Shown here: positions 35,248 to 46,100 of the stretch, one piece after another
Position numbering within the stretch: position 1 is the stretch's first letter
Layout of the letters: each line of letters opens with the position of its first letter
Source: Paenilisteria rustica
Lineage (GTDB): Bacteria > Bacillota > Bacilli > Lactobacillales > Listeriaceae
Direction of reading: 5' to 3'
DNA: 64,000 bases
Assembly: GCF_013820765.1 (NCBI RefSeq)
Contig: NZ_JABJVM010000001.1
Span: 330,431-394,430 of the forward strand
The notes under the pieces: generated by a model
The model's database searches: none
What the model was told of the DNA's origin: nothing
Seen by the model: the letters and a program-made list of their open reading frames with translations, nothing else
Position numbers and translations under genes: made by a program

Positions 35248-35285
35248 GTAATCTGGGTCTAGAAAAAATTCTGGGCCCAGATTAT
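35248..35285 (+). terminator. Inverted repeat after the purine permease, weak terminator
   Basis: AATCTGGG pairs with CCCAGATT across a loop of about 17 bases; the following T run is poor (ATTATCTAC), so read-through into lspA is possible. Confidence 0.5.
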
Positions 35286-35315
35286 CTACATAAAACAAGG
35301 AAAAGAGGAATTCAT

Positions 35316-35786
35316 GTGATTTATTATTACTTAATAGCACTTGTAATTATTGTAATTGACCAGTTCACAAAATGGCTAATCGTGCAAAATTTAGACCTAA
35401 GGGAAGTTGTGGAAATCATTCCGGGTTTCTTAAATATCACATCGCATCGTAATTCTGGTGCTGCTTGGGGTGTTTTGGAAGGAAGAATGTGGTTTTTCTA
35501 TCTGATTACGCTCGTTGTTATCGGCGTACTTATTTACTTCATGCAGCGTTACGCGAAAAATAGTAAACTTTTAGGTGTAAGTTTAGCGCTTGTTTTAGGC
35601 GGCGCGATTGGGAATTTTATCGATCGTCTGCTCCATCAAGAAGTGGTCGACTTTGTACAAACAATTTGGGGAAATTATTACTTCCCAATTTTTAATGTCG
35701 CGGATGCAAGTCTGACGATAGGCGTGATTTTACTCATTGTCTACGTGTTCTTGGATGATCGCAAATCGAAAGGAACGAAAAAATGA
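35316..35786 (+). CDS. lspA: Lipoprotein signal peptidase (signal peptidase II)
   Basis: Cleaves prolipoproteins before the lipid-modified Cys. Four membrane helices are seen. The catalytic Asp pair is Asp112 (VVDFV) and Asp130 (FNVADAS), with NFIDRL just ahead. The open frame reaches back to 35238, but the family N-terminus starts at GTG 35316 behind AGAGGAA, giving 156 residues. It overlaps rluD by four bases (ATGA), as in many Firmicutes. Confidence 0.95.
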   Translation: MIYYYLIALVIIVIDQFTKWLIVQNLDLREVVEIIPGFLNITSHRNSGAAWGVLEGRMWFFYLITLVVIGVLIYFMQRYAKNSKLLGVSLALVLGGAIGNFIDRLLHQEVVDFVQTIWGNYYFPIFNVADASLTIGVILLIVYVFLDDRKSKGTKK

Positions 35787-36685
35787 CGCAAAATACCGTA
35801 ATTATTCCGGAGAAACTAAATCACGAACGCTTGGACAAAGGTCTCGCAGAATTGCTTGGGATGACCCGTTCTGGCATACAAACCTTGCTAAAAGACGAGG
35901 CTATCCTAGTTAACGGCGAGAAAACGAAAGCCAATTACAAATGTAAAACGGGCGATGAAATAACTTATATCGTTCGCGAACCAGAGGAACTAGATATTGT
36001 TGCAGAAGATATTCCGCTTGACATCTATTATGAAGATGCAGACGTGCTTGTCGTGAACAAACCACAAGGCATGGTGGTCCATCCATCTGCTGGCCACACA
36101 TCTGGAACGCTTGTGAACGCCTTGTTATTTCATTGTGACGATCTTTCAGGCATTAACGGCAAAATTCGTCCGGGTATCGTGCATCGTATTGATAAGGATA
36201 CGTCCGGTTTATTAATGGTTGCTAAAAATGATAAAGCACATGAATCGTTGGCAGAGCAACTCTACGATAAAACGAGTGACAGAGAATACATCGCATTAGT
36301 GCATGGCGTGATTAAGCATCAAAAAGGAACCATTGACGCACCGATTGGCCGTTCTAAAGAAGATCGCCAAAAAATGGGTATCGTGAATGATGGGAAAGAG
36401 TCACGGACGCATTTTGAAGTATTGGAACGATTTAAAGGATATACGCTGATTAAGTGTCGTTTGGAAACTGGGCGTACGCACCAAATTCGTGTACATTTGA
36501 AATATATTGGGCATCCACTTGCGGGAGATCCAAAATATGGTTTGAAGAATACAATTAAAGGTGAGGGGCAATTTTTGCACGCGGCTGAGCTTGGATTTAC
36601 GCATCCTACTACGCAAGAGAGAATGAAGTTTGAAGCACCTTTGCCTGCTATCTTTCAGGAAGCGTTAGAAAGTTTGAGAGAATGA
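35783..36685 (+). CDS. rluD: 23S rRNA pseudouridine synthase, RluD type
   Basis: Three hundred residues: an N-terminal S4 RNA-binding domain (about 15-75) and the RsuA/RluA catalytic domain. The catalytic Asp137 is in HRIDKDTSGLLMVAK; GRTHQIRVHLKYIGHPLAGD is near residue 230. In this family the targets are uridines of helix 69. It is translationally coupled to lspA. Confidence 0.94.
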   Translation: MTQNTVIIPEKLNHERLDKGLAELLGMTRSGIQTLLKDEAILVNGEKTKANYKCKTGDEITYIVREPEELDIVAEDIPLDIYYEDADVLVVNKPQGMVVHPSAGHTSGTLVNALLFHCDDLSGINGKIRPGIVHRIDKDTSGLLMVAKNDKAHESLAEQLYDKTSDREYIALVHGVIKHQKGTIDAPIGRSKEDRQKMGIVNDGKESRTHFEVLERFKGYTLIKCRLETGRTHQIRVHLKYIGHPLAGDPKYGLKNTIKGEGQFLHAAELGFTHPTTQERMKFEAPLPAIFQEALESLRE

Positions 36686-36742
36686 AGTTGTTGAGGTATT
36701 CATTTTTTGAGAAATGCGGTATAGTAAAGAAAATAAAAAGAA

Positions 36743-36963
36743 GAGGTTGAGACAAAACTCGAGATAAAGCAAAAGCGCCCTCCTATTTCTTAAGGTAGGA
36801 CGAAAAAATTTGCTTTACACAAATCGAGCGAAAGCGTTTGTATTCAGGGGATTTGGTGGAAGCCGGAAGCGGAGCATACTGGTGTATGTGAGAGCCGGAA
36901 GTCCGCCAAATCCCCTGAATGCGAGCGCTTGTCGCCGATTTATCTGAGTTATGTCCCGGACTC
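36743..36963. repeat. Dispersed intergenic repeat, element family E, long copy
   Basis: The ends GAGGTTGAGACAAAACTC and GAGTTATGTCCCGGACTC are near-complementary and close a 221-base structure. It shares its flanks with the 135-base copy at 17464-17598 but has an extra central palindrome: ATTCAGGGGATTTGGTGGA (36842-36860) pairs with TCCGCCAAATCCCCTGAAT (36902-36920). The enclosed GAAGCGGAGCATACTGGTGT resembles a motif I recall from other Firmicutes spacers. Confidence 0.8.
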
Positions 36964-37004
36964 TACGGAATCCGCTTTAAGGCGGACAACGTTTCATGAT
37001 GAGA

Positions 37005-37046
37005 AATAATCCACTAAGTTCGTAGGCCTAGGGGGATTATTTTTTT
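37005..37046. terminator. Terminator between repeat E and element T copy C
   Basis: AATAATCC pairs with GGATTATT with further internal pairing (CTAAG..CCTAGG), followed by T residues on the plus strand and preceded by A residues, so it can also end the minus-strand toxin transcript. Confidence 0.8.
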
Positions 37047-37075
37047 TGCCCAAATAAATGCAAGAAAAATGTCTG

Positions 37076-37200
37076 ATTGAAAAGTGGAACACGCCCGTTA
37101 GGCTCGAAAGAAATTGTTAGGGGGCGCAGTGAAAACCTTCCTTTGGTTTTTGCGGAGGTCACGAAATTTTCGAGAGTCTGGCGTGTGGAGCTGGATCAAT
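37076..37200. repeat. Element family T, copy C (with toxin ORF)
   Basis: This unit is closely similar to copy A1 at 7229-7352. ACGCCCGTTAGGCTCGAAAG at the start and TTTTCGAGAGTCTGGCGTGT at the end form the long-range stem. The toxin-like ORF overlaps it on the minus strand, and the conserved box CATATTGAGGCTCTAA is at 37355-37370. Confidence 0.75.
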
Positions 37201-37268
37201 AGTGCGAGTAGAAAAAGTCCACCCGTGAAAAGCAAAGCAAGAAGTGCCAATGTTTCCGATACTGTCAT
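37098..37268 (-). CDS. Putative type I holin-like toxin peptide
   Basis: A 56-residue ORF on the minus strand. MTVSETLALLALLFTGG and the following FLLALLIQL make one amphipathic to hydrophobic membrane helix after a short polar start, the pattern of the putative holin-like (TxpA/BsrG-type) toxins. A basic tail (residues 32-44, DSRKFRDLRKNQRK) follows. The ATG at 37268 is the family-like start within a frame that opens at 37385; the preceding 39 residues look untranslated. The ribosome site is weak (TTAGGCG). The C-terminal half overlaps the T hairpin, where an antisense RNA would be expected. No such RNA has been shown here. Confidence 0.5.
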   Translation of the reverse strand: MTVSETLALLALLFTGGLFLLALLIQLHTPDSRKFRDLRKNQRKVFTAPPNNFFRA

Positions 37269-37436
37269 ACGACAACGCCTAAGCAGAACAGTCTTGTTCG
37301 AGATTAAGAGAAATAGTTTGCTAAGAATGAACGAATGCTCTCTTTGCTCGCACTCATATTGAGGCTCTAAGGAAATACAATACATTTCCTAAGACCCACA
37401 ACAACGTTTATCCGGCCTAAAGACTTCCGTGCGCCT

Positions 37437-37445
37437 ATTATAGCA
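37437..37445 (-). promoter_or_regulatory. Extended -10 promoter for the toxin-like transcript
   Basis: On the minus strand TGCTATAAT (37445-37437) lies about 170 bases before the ATG. The resulting RNA would run through the conserved hairpin box (37355-37390), the ORF and the terminator at 37046-37005, about 420 bases in all. Confidence 0.5.
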
Positions 37446-37549
37446 TAGGAATTAATAGAAAAGGGGCTTATTTCCAAAGTCGTATTTTAATTAATTTTAC
37501 AGTGTTTCAACCCCTGATATGAACTTTTTACGGTGTTCGATAAAACTAG

Positions 37550-37578
37550 TTGACAAAGCTCTAATACTACGATAAACT
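37550..37578 (+). promoter_or_regulatory. pyr operon promoter
   Basis: TTGACA (37550-37555), a 17-base spacer and TAAACT (37573-37578), followed by the PyrR-regulated leader. Confidence 0.75.
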
Positions 37579-37608
37579 GAACCTAGTTAAATAACAGTCC
37601 TTTAACAT

Positions 37609-37710
37609 AGTCCAGAGAGGCTAAGAAGGTAACGTGAGTTGGGTGTTTCTATACCCAATTGGATTCTGTACGTATACCCTTTGCCACTCTCTTGGCAGAG
37701 GGTTTTTATT
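37609..37710 (+). promoter_or_regulatory. PyrR attenuator upstream of pyrR
   Basis: The PyrR-binding loop AGTCCAGAGAGGCT is at 37609-37622. A terminator stem CCCTTTGCCA (37677-37686) and TGGCAGAGGG (37693-37702) with a T tract follows. When PyrR carries UMP or UTP it stabilises the binding loop and lets the terminator form, cutting expression of the operon. Confidence 0.92.
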
Positions 37711-37722
37711 TTGTCTAATTGA

Positions 37723-38283
<561 letters not shown>

Positions 38284-38401
38284 GATAATCCAGAATGTTG
38301 AAAAACCAGTTTTCGTAGACTATTCGCCGAACAACGGCGCGCAGACTTTAACGACGGAGCTGAGTGTTTGTCGATACGCTGGAAGAACGCTTTTTTAAAA
38401 C

Positions 38402-38503
38402 AGTCCAGAGAGGCTGATAAAGGGTGATGAACGGGAAATAGGTCTAGCCTATAATCCGGTACATAGCTGCTCTTTGTCGCAATTTGGCAAGGGGTATTTT
38501 TTA
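38402..38503 (+). promoter_or_regulatory. PyrR attenuator between pyrR and pyrP
   Basis: AGTCCAGAGAGGCT (38402-38415) repeats the first binding loop exactly. The terminator is CTCTTTGTC (38470-38478) with GGCAAGGGG (38486-38494) and TATTTTTT, weaker than the first because of several G-T pairs. Confidence 0.9.
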
Positions 38504-38531
38504 TGACTTAGAGTCGGAAAGAGGGAGAATA

Positions 38532-39827
38532 ATGACAGAAGAAACGACACCTGAAAATTACGTAAAACCGGTACTAGACATTCACGAGAAGCCGGCTTGG
38601 AATAAATGGATTGTGCTTAGCATTCAGCATCTGTTCACGATGTTTGGCTCGACGATCTTTGTGCCAACTGTGACGCATTTGAATCCAAGTGTGGCGCTGA
38701 TATCGAGTGGGCTGGGGACGCTTGCTTACTTGATTATTACGCGAGGCAAAATTCCGGCTTACTTAGGTTCATCGTTTGCGTTTATAGCGCCTATAACGAT
38801 GTTGCTTGCGGCAAAGTCTGGCGGGGGGCCTGGAGCGGTTATGGTCGGGACATTCTCGGTCGGGGTTGTGTACGCGATTGTGGCGCTGATTGTTTATTAC
38901 GTAGGAATTGAATGGATTCAACGCGTGTTACCGCCGATCGTGGTTGGGCCGGTGATTATGGTTATTGGTTTGTCACTTGCACCGAGCGCTGCGGCGATGG
39001 CGATGGGGACAAATAATGGTGGCGAGTATGATTACAAAATTTTGCTGGTAGCGCTGATCACCTTAGTTGTGACGATTATCGCGATGATGTTTTTCAAAGG
39101 ATTCTTCGGACTTATTCCGATACTATGCGGCTTCGTCATTGGCTATTTAGTGAGTATGGCGTTTGGGCTGGTTGATTATACATTGATTCAAAATGCGAGT
39201 TTGTTCCAAGTACCGGATTTCACGATTCCGTTTGTGAACATGGATCCGGTCGTGACGCTGACGGTTGTGCTTTCGATGGCGCCGCTTGCTTTTGTAACGA
39301 TGGCGGAGCATATGGGGCATCAGTTGCTTTTGAATAGAATTACGAATCGTAACTTTTTTAAAGATCCGGGTTTGCATCGTTCGCTTGCGGCGGATGGGAC
39401 GGCGTCGATCATTGCTTCGCTCATTGGTGGACCGCCTGTGACGACTTACGGTGAGAACATCGGGGTGCTGGCGATTACGAAAGTGTATAGTGTGTTCGTT
39501 ATCGGTGGTGCGGCGGTGTTTGCCATCGCGTTCGGCTTCATCGGATACGTGAATGCGGTGATTACATCGGTACCAACAGCAGTGCTTGGCGGGATTTCCT
39601 TACTCTTGTTCGGAGTTATCGCAACGAGTGGTTTGCGGATGATGATTGAGAGTCGGGTTGACCTTAGCGTGAATCGCAATATGATTATCGCGTCGGTTGT
39701 CCTGGTTGTCGGAATCGGTGGTTTGATGATAAACATCGGTGCGTTCCAACTTTCAGGAATGGCGATGGCGGCGTTAATTGGGATTATTTTAAACCTTGTT
39801 ATACCTGAAAAACATACTGCAAAATAA
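38532..39827 (+). CDS. pyrP: Uracil permease
   Basis: A 431-residue NCS2 transporter with about 12-14 hydrophobic segments. QHLFTMFGSTIFVPTV near the N-terminus, the Glu of MAEHMGHQLL and GGPPVTTYGENIGVLAIT are the uracil permease signatures (UraA/PyrP). ATG 38532 follows GAGGGAG; the frame opens at 38484. It takes up uracil for salvage by PyrR/Upp and sits between two terminators. Confidence 0.95.
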   Translation: MTEETTPENYVKPVLDIHEKPAWNKWIVLSIQHLFTMFGSTIFVPTVTHLNPSVALISSGLGTLAYLIITRGKIPAYLGSSFAFIAPITMLLAAKSGGGPGAVMVGTFSVGVVYAIVALIVYYVGIEWIQRVLPPIVVGPVIMVIGLSLAPSAAAMAMGTNNGGEYDYKILLVALITLVVTIIAMMFFKGFFGLIPILCGFVIGYLVSMAFGLVDYTLIQNASLFQVPDFTIPFVNMDPVVTLTVVLSMAPLAFVTMAEHMGHQLLLNRITNRNFFKDPGLHRSLAADGTASIIASLIGGPPVTTYGENIGVLAITKVYSVFVIGGAAVFAIAFGFIGYVNAVITSVPTAVLGGISLLLFGVIATSGLRMMIESRVDLSVNRNMIIASVVLVVGIGGLMINIGAFQLSGMAMAALIGIILNLVIPEKHTAK

Positions 39828-39838
39828 TAACATCTACG

Positions 39839-39871
39839 AAAACCTCTAAAAGCGCAATTTTGGAGGTTTTC
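39839..39871 (+). terminator. Terminator between pyrP and pyrB, without PyrR loop
   Basis: GAAAACCTC (39839-39847) pairs with GAGGTTTTC (39863-39871), but few T residues follow. The PyrR-binding sequence found before pyrR and pyrP is not present between 39828 and 39912. Confidence 0.75.
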
Positions 39872-39912
39872 CTATAAATAGTATCTAATTTTTAGAAAAG
39901 GTGGCGGTTCGA

Positions 39913-40824
39913 ATGAAGGATTTAGTGTCGATGGAAGAGCTTTCTGTAGCAGAAATTGGTGAGTTATTAGACCAAGCTGGGCGTTTCAAACAAGGAGAAA
40001 TTTGGACTCCGAAAAAGCAAATGTATGCGGTGAATATGTTTTTTGAGGCAAGCACGCGAACGCATAATAGTTTTGAAATGGCGGAGAAGAAGCTTGGCAT
40101 CGATGTTCTTTCGTTTGATCCTTCTAAATCGAGTGTGACAAAAGGGGAAACGTTATACGATACGGCGCTTACCATGCAGGCAATTGGCGTGGATGTGGCG
40201 GTTATCCGGCATTCGGATGAGGAGTATTATGAGCCACTTCGCAAATTAGGGATTGCGGTTGTGAATGGTGGAGATGGCTGTGGGCAACATCCGAGTCAGT
40301 CACTTTTGGACTTGTTCACAATCAAGGAAGAGTTTGGCGGTTTTAAGGGCTTGAAGGTCGCGATTGTTGGGGATATCGTGCATAGTCGGGTGGCGAATTC
40401 GAACATGCAGGCGCTGAAACGTCTTGGTGCGGAGGTGTTTTTCGCAGGGCCGCCGGAGTGGATGCGTGAGAGTTGTTCGGAGCTTGGGACGTATATGCCG
40501 ATGGATGATTTGGTGGAGCAGATGGACGTGATTATGCTTTTGCGTGTGCAGGAGGAGCGTCATGATGGGTTGCTTAGTTTTACGAAATCGGATTATCACG
40601 AGAAGTATGGTTTGACGGAAGAGCGGGCGGCACTGATGAAGGAACGCGCGATTATCATGCATCCGAGTCCTGTGAATCGGGATGTGGAGATTGCGGATAG
40701 TTTGGTGGAATGCGAGAAATCGCGAATTGTGGAACAGATGACGAATGGTGTATATATTCGGATGGCTATTTTAGAGGCAGTTTGCCAAGATAAAGAAACG
40801 AGGGTGACGACATGTACGTATTGA
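39913..40824 (+). CDS. pyrB: Aspartate carbamoyltransferase catalytic subunit
   Basis: Joins carbamoyl phosphate and aspartate, the first committed step of pyrimidine synthesis. The carbamoyl phosphate motif STRT is at residues 47-50 ([13 protein letters not shown]); [12 protein letters not shown] and [12 protein letters not shown] follow. AAAAGGTGG favours ATG 39913 over the GTG at 39901, giving 303 residues. No regulatory PyrI subunit is present, as in Bacillus. Its last 13 bases overlap pyrC. Confidence 0.96.
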   Translation: MKDLVSMEELSVAEIGELLDQAGRFKQGEIWTPKKQMYAVNMFFEASTRTHNSFEMAEKKLGIDVLSFDPSKSSVTKGETLYDTALTMQAIGVDVAVIRHSDEEYYEPLRKLGIAVVNGGDGCGQHPSQSLLDLFTIKEEFGGFKGLKVAIVGDIVHSRVANSNMQALKRLGAEVFFAGPPEWMRESCSELGTYMPMDDLVEQMDVIMLLRVQEERHDGLLSFTKSDYHEKYGLTEERAALMKERAIIMHPSPVNRDVEIADSLVECEKSRIVEQMTNGVYIRMAILEAVCQDKETRVTTCTY

Positions 40825-42089
40825 AAAATGGAAAAGTGTTGACGGAAACTGGGGATTTGGTTATGAAGGACGTGGCGATTGAGGACGGTCGCGTGACGGC
40901 GATTGGTGACGGGATTGAAAACGAGAACGCAAAAGTGATTGATGTGGCTGGAAAATTGATAGCACCGGGACTTGTGGATGTGCACGTGCATTTACGGGAA
41001 CCAGGTGGGGAACATAAGGAGACGATTGCGACTGGGACGGCTGCTGCGGCTCGTGGTGGGTACACGACGGTTTGTGCGATGCCGAATACGAAGCCGGTGC
41101 CGGATACGGCGGAAGTGATGACGCAGGTTGTGGATCGGATTAAGGAAACAGCGGCGGTTCGCGTGTTGCCATACGCTTCGATTACGTCGAGTTTGAAGGG
41201 TGACGAGTTGGTGGACTTTGCGGCTCTGAAAACGGCTGGCGCGTTCGCGTTCACGGATGATGGTGTGGGTGTGCAGACGGCGGGCATGATGTATGAGGCG
41301 ATGAAGGAAGCGGCGGCGCTAGACATGGCGATTGTGGCGCATTGTGAGGATAATTCGCTTGTATATGGCGGGGTCGTGCATGATGGGATTTTTGCGGCGG
41401 AGCAAGGCTTGGCAGGGATTCCAAATATTGCGGAGTCGGTTCAAATTGCACGCGATGTGTTGCTTGCTGAGGCGGCGAACTGTCATTATCACGTTTGCCA
41501 CATTTCGACGAAGGAATCGGTTCGTGCGGTTCGTGATGCGAAACTGGCTGGGATTCGTGTGACAGCGGAGGTTTCACCGCATCATTTGATTCTAAATGAG
41601 ACGGATATTCCGGGTAATGATGGGAACTGGAAAATGAACCCGCCATTGCGTGCGAAAGAGGATCATGCGGCGCTACTAGAAGGTTTGCTTGACGGGACGA
41701 TTGATTTTATCGCGACGGATCATGCGCCACATTCGGCGGAGGAAAAGAACGTGCCAATGGAAAAAGCGATGTTTGGAATCGTTGGTTTGGAGACGGCCTT
41801 CCCGCTACTTTACACGCATTTTGTGAAAACAGGTGAGTGGACGCTGAAACAATTGATCGATTGGATGACGGTGAAACCAGCGGCATGCTTTAATCTTCCG
41901 TACGGTGTGCTTGAAATTGGCGGTATCGCGGACGTGACGGTCATTGATTTGGAAAAAGAAGCCGAGATTAATCCAGAAAATTTTGCATCAAAAGGTAGAA
42001 ATACGCCGTTTACTGGTTGGAACTGTGTTGGTTGGCCTGTGGCGACGTTTGCGGCAGGAACGCTTGTTTTTGAAGAAGGGGTGGAATAA
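40812..42089 (+). CDS. pyrC: Dihydroorotase
   Basis: Closes carbamoyl aspartate to dihydroorotate. A type I amidohydrolase of 425 residues with the metal motif HVH (His58, His60) in [26 protein letters not shown] and [11 protein letters not shown] carry the further metal and catalytic residues. The start overlaps the end of pyrB, and pyrAA starts three bases after its stop. Confidence 0.96.
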   Translation: MYVLKNGKVLTETGDLVMKDVAIEDGRVTAIGDGIENENAKVIDVAGKLIAPGLVDVHVHLREPGGEHKETIATGTAAAARGGYTTVCAMPNTKPVPDTAEVMTQVVDRIKETAAVRVLPYASITSSLKGDELVDFAALKTAGAFAFTDDGVGVQTAGMMYEAMKEAAALDMAIVAHCEDNSLVYGGVVHDGIFAAEQGLAGIPNIAESVQIARDVLLAEAANCHYHVCHISTKESVRAVRDAKLAGIRVTAEVSPHHLILNETDIPGNDGNWKMNPPLRAKEDHAALLEGLLDGTIDFIATDHAPHSAEEKNVPMEKAMFGIVGLETAFPLLYTHFVKTGEWTLKQLIDWMTVKPAACFNLPYGVLEIGGIADVTVIDLEKEAEINPENFASKGRNTPFTGWNCVGWPVATFAAGTLVFEEGVE

Positions 42090-42092
42090 CGC

Positions 42093-43181
42093 ATGGCGAA
42101 ACGGATTTTGATGTTGGAAGATGGAAACTTTTTTATCGGTGAGGCAATTGGCAGTGACCGCGAAACGATTGGGGAAGTTGTTTTTAATACAGGCATGACG
42201 GGGTATCAGGAAACAATTACGGATCCGAGTTATTACGGGCAAATCATCACGTTTACATATCCGCTCGTTGGGAATTATGGCGTGAATCGTGACGACTTTG
42301 AATCGATTCACCCAGCTGTAAAAGGTGTGGTGGTGCGTGAAGCGGCAGAATTTGCTTCGAACTGGCGCAACCAATTGACGCTGGATCAGTTTTTGAAGGA
42401 AAAAGATATTCCTGGGATTGCGGGAATTGATACGCGGAAATTGACGAAGATTATTCGCAAGGAAGGGACGCTAAAAGGAATTTTGGCTCCGGAAAAGGCG
42501 AATCGGGAAGATTTATTGCATCATCTGCGTTCGGTGCGCTTACCGGTGGATCAAGTACGCGAAGTTTCTTGTTCGAAAGCATTTACGAATCCGGGGGAAG
42601 GCAAGCGAGTTGTGTTGGTAGATTATGGCGTGAAAAGTAGCATTATGCGCGAGTTGAATAGACGTGATTGCGATATTACAGTCGTGCCTTATAATACGAC
42701 GGCCGAGGAGATTCTAGCGATGCATCCAGATGGCGTGATGCTTTCGAATGGACCTGGGGACCCGAAAGACGTGCCGGAAGCGATCACGATGATTCGCGGT
42801 TTGCAAGGGAAGGTGCCGCTGTTCGGGATTTGCCTAGGACATCAGCTTTTCGCTTTAGCAAATGGGGCGGATACGTTTAAACTGAAATTTGGACATCGCG
42901 GGGCGAACCATCCTGTGAAGGAGCTGGCGACGGGGCGTGTTGATTTTACGGCGCAAAACCATGGCTATGCGGTGGATGCGGATTCGCTAACTGGGAAAGA
43001 CATCGTGGTGACGCATGTTGAATTGAACGATGGAACGGTAGAAGGTTTGGCGCACAAGGAGTTTCCGGCGTATACGGTGCAGTACCATCCAGAAGCGAAT
43101 CCTGGTCCGAGTGACGTGAATTATTTGTTTGACCAATTTATAGCAATGATGGAGAAGGAGGGAGCGGAACAAAATGCCTAA
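42093..43181 (+). CDS. pyrAA: Carbamoyl-phosphate synthase small subunit (glutaminase)
   Basis: Releases ammonia from glutamine for the large subunit. A 362-residue class I glutamine amidotransferase with nucleophile Cys247 in [12 protein letters not shown] and the His-Glu pair in YHPEANPGP. The N-terminal CPSase domain ([25 protein letters not shown]) is complete. Eight bases overlap with the large-subunit gene. This is the pyrimidine-regulated copy; an arginine-specific copy is not in the window. Confidence 0.96.
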   Translation: MAKRILMLEDGNFFIGEAIGSDRETIGEVVFNTGMTGYQETITDPSYYGQIITFTYPLVGNYGVNRDDFESIHPAVKGVVVREAAEFASNWRNQLTLDQFLKEKDIPGIAGIDTRKLTKIIRKEGTLKGILAPEKANREDLLHHLRSVRLPVDQVREVSCSKAFTNPGEGKRVVLVDYGVKSSIMRELNRRDCDITVVPYNTTAEEILAMHPDGVMLSNGPGDPKDVPEAITMIRGLQGKVPLFGICLGHQLFALANGADTFKLKFGHRGANHPVKELATGRVDFTAQNHGYAVDADSLTGKDIVVTHVELNDGTVEGLAHKEFPAYTVQYHPEANPGPSDVNYLFDQFIAMMEKEGAEQNA

Positions 43182-46100
43182 ACGTGAGGATATTCAAACT
43201 ATTTTAGTAATTGGTTCTGGCCCTATTGTCATCGGACAAGCAGCGGAGTTTGACTATGCGGGGACGCAAGCGTGTCTGAGTTTGAAAGAGGAAGGGTACC
43301 GGGTTGTGCTTGTGAACTCGAACCCGGCGACGATTATGACGGATGTGGAGATGGCGGATAAGGTTTATATTGAGCCGATTACGCTTGATTTTGTATCGCG
43401 GATTATTCGGAAGGAACGCCCGGATGCAATTTTGCCAACGCTTGGTGGTCAGACTGGTCTGAACATGGCGATGGAGCTTGCCGAAGCTGGCATTTTGGAA
43501 GAGTGCGGTGTGGAAGTTCTGGGCACGGATTTGGTGGCGATTAAGAAGGCGGAGGATCGCGAGGCGTTTCGTGATTTGATGCATGAGCTGAATGAGCCGG
43601 TTCCTGAAAGTGACATTATTCATAGCTTGGATGAGGCGAAGAATTTCGTTGCAAAAATTGGCTACCCGGTGATTGTGCGCCCAGCTTATACGCTCGGTGG
43701 TTCTGGCGGCGGGATTTGCTTGAATGACGCGGATTTGGCGGAGATTGTGGCGAGTGGTTTGAAGCTTAGCCCGGTGACGCAATGTTTGCTAGAGCGCAGT
43801 ATCGCTGGTTTTAAAGAGGTTGAGTATGAAGTAATGCGCGATGCGAATGATAACGCGATGGTCGTTTGTAACATGGAGAATATCGATCCGGTCGGGATTC
43901 ATACGGGGGATTCGATTGTTGTGGCGCCGAGTCAGACGCTCTCGGATCGCGAATATCAAATGCTTCGTGATGTGTCGCTGAAAATTATCCGCGCGCTTGA
44001 AATCGAGGGTGGCTGTAACGTGCAGCTCGCGATTGATCCGGATAGTTACGAGTATTTTGTGATTGAAGTAAATCCGCGTGTGAGTCGTTCGTCGGCGCTA
44101 GCATCGAAGGCAACGGGTTATCCGATTGCGAAACTCGCTGCGAAAATTGCGGTGGGCTTGACGCTAGATGAGATGAAGAATCCTGTAACGGGAACAACGT
44201 ATGCGCATTTTGAACCAGCGCTTGACTATGTTGTATCGAAAATTCCACGCTTTGCTTTTGATAAATTTGAAAAAGCGGATCGTCGTTTAGGTACGCAAAT
44301 GAAGGCGACTGGCGAGGTCATGGCGATTGGTCGGAATTTGGAGGAGTCACTTTTGAAGGCGGTTCGGTCGCTTGAGATTGGGACGACGCATCTGTATTTG
44401 GATGAGGCGGAGAATGCGAGTTTGGAAGAATTGGAACGTAAAATTTGCTTCCCTGAAGATGATCGGTTATTCTTCTTAGCCGCGGCGCTCCGTAAAGGCT
44501 GGACGATTGAGGATTTACATGCGAAAACGAAGATCGACTTGTTCTTCTTGTATAAATTGGAGAAAATTATCAAACAAGAGTCAGAAATCGCGGCGAATGT
44601 TGGGGATTTGGAAGTATTACGCGCGGCGAAGCGGAACGGTTTCAGTGACGGAGCCATCGCGAAACTTTGGGATATGACGACTTTTGAAGTGTACGATATT
44701 CGTAAAGAAGCGGGAATTATTCCGGTTTACAAAATGGTAGATACGTGTGCGGCGGAATTCGAGTCGAGCACGCCATACTTCTACAGCAGTTACGAGGATG
44801 AAAATGAATCGATTCGCACGGAGAAGGAAAGTGTGATTGTGCTAGGTTCCGGGCCGATTCGCATTGGACAAGGTGTTGAGTTTGATTATGCGACGGTGCA
44901 TTCGGTTTGGGCGATTCAGCAAGCGGGATATGAAGCGATTATCATCAATAATAACCCGGAAACAGTATCGACGGATTTCAGTATTTCCGACAAGTTGTAC
45001 TTTGAGCCGCTGACGCTAGAAGATGTGATGCACGTGATTGAACTCGAAAAACCGCTAGGCGTTGTTGTACAGTTCGGTGGACAAACGGCAATCAATTTGG
45101 CGGATGGTTTGGCAGAACGCGGCGTGAAAATTCTTGGGACATCGCTCGAAGACATCGATCGTGCGGAGAACCGTGATAAGTTTGAAAAAGCGCTTGTGGA
45201 GCTTGGCATTCCGCAACCTGCTGGAAAAACAGCGACGTCGATTGATGAGGCGATTGCAGTCGCGACGAATATTGGCTACCCAGTCTTGGTGCGCCCATCC
45301 TACGTGCTCGGCGGTCGTGCCATGGAAATCGTGGAATCGGAAGAAGCGCTGCGTTATTACATGAACAATGCGGTAAAAGTGAATCCGAAACACCCGGTGC
45401 TTGTCGATCGTTACGTCCAAGGACAGGAAGTGGAAGTGGATGCGATTAGTGACGGTGTGAACGTTGTGATTCCAGGTATTATGGAACATATCGAACGTGC
45501 GGGCGTCCATTCAGGTGACTCGATTGCGGTTTATCCTGCGCAAAGTTTGTCGCAACATGTCAAGGATTTGATCGTTGACTACACGACGCGACTTGCGAAA
45601 GGTCTGAACATCATCGGCATGCTGAACATCCAGTACGTTGTGGCGGATGAAGAGGTTTTCGTGATTGAAGTCAATCCGAGGTCAAGCCGTACTGCACCTT
45701 TCTTGAGCAAAATTACCGACATCCCGATGGCGAATGTGGCGACGAAAGTCATTTTAGGAAAAACGTTGTTGGAACTTGGCTATAAAGAAGGTTTGGCGCC
45801 AGAGAAACAAGAGATTTTTGTCAAAGTACCGGTGTTCTCGTTTGCGAAATTGCGTAGCGTCGACACCTCGCTTGGCCCTGAAATGAAGTCAACCGGAGAA
45901 GTCATGGGGAAAGATCGTACGCTTGAAAAGGCGCTGTATAAAGGTTTTGTGGCAAGTGGTGTGAAAATGCTCGATTATGGAACGGTATTATTGACGGTAG
46001 CGGATCGTGATAAGGCAGAAGCGACGGCACTGGCGCAACGCTTCAAAAATATCGGCTTCACGATTATGGCGACATCTGGAACGGCGCTTGTTTTAGAAGA

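Noticed and set aside
37269..37385. N-terminal extension of the toxin-like ORF to 95 residues
   Set aside because: The extra residues (MYCISLEPQYECEQ...) fall in the conserved non-coding hairpin box shared by all T copies, and the family-like peptide begins at the internal ATG 37268.
45055..45510. 151-residue ORF antisense to pyrAB
   Set aside because: His- and Arg-rich antisense shadow of a highly conserved coding region without a start signal.
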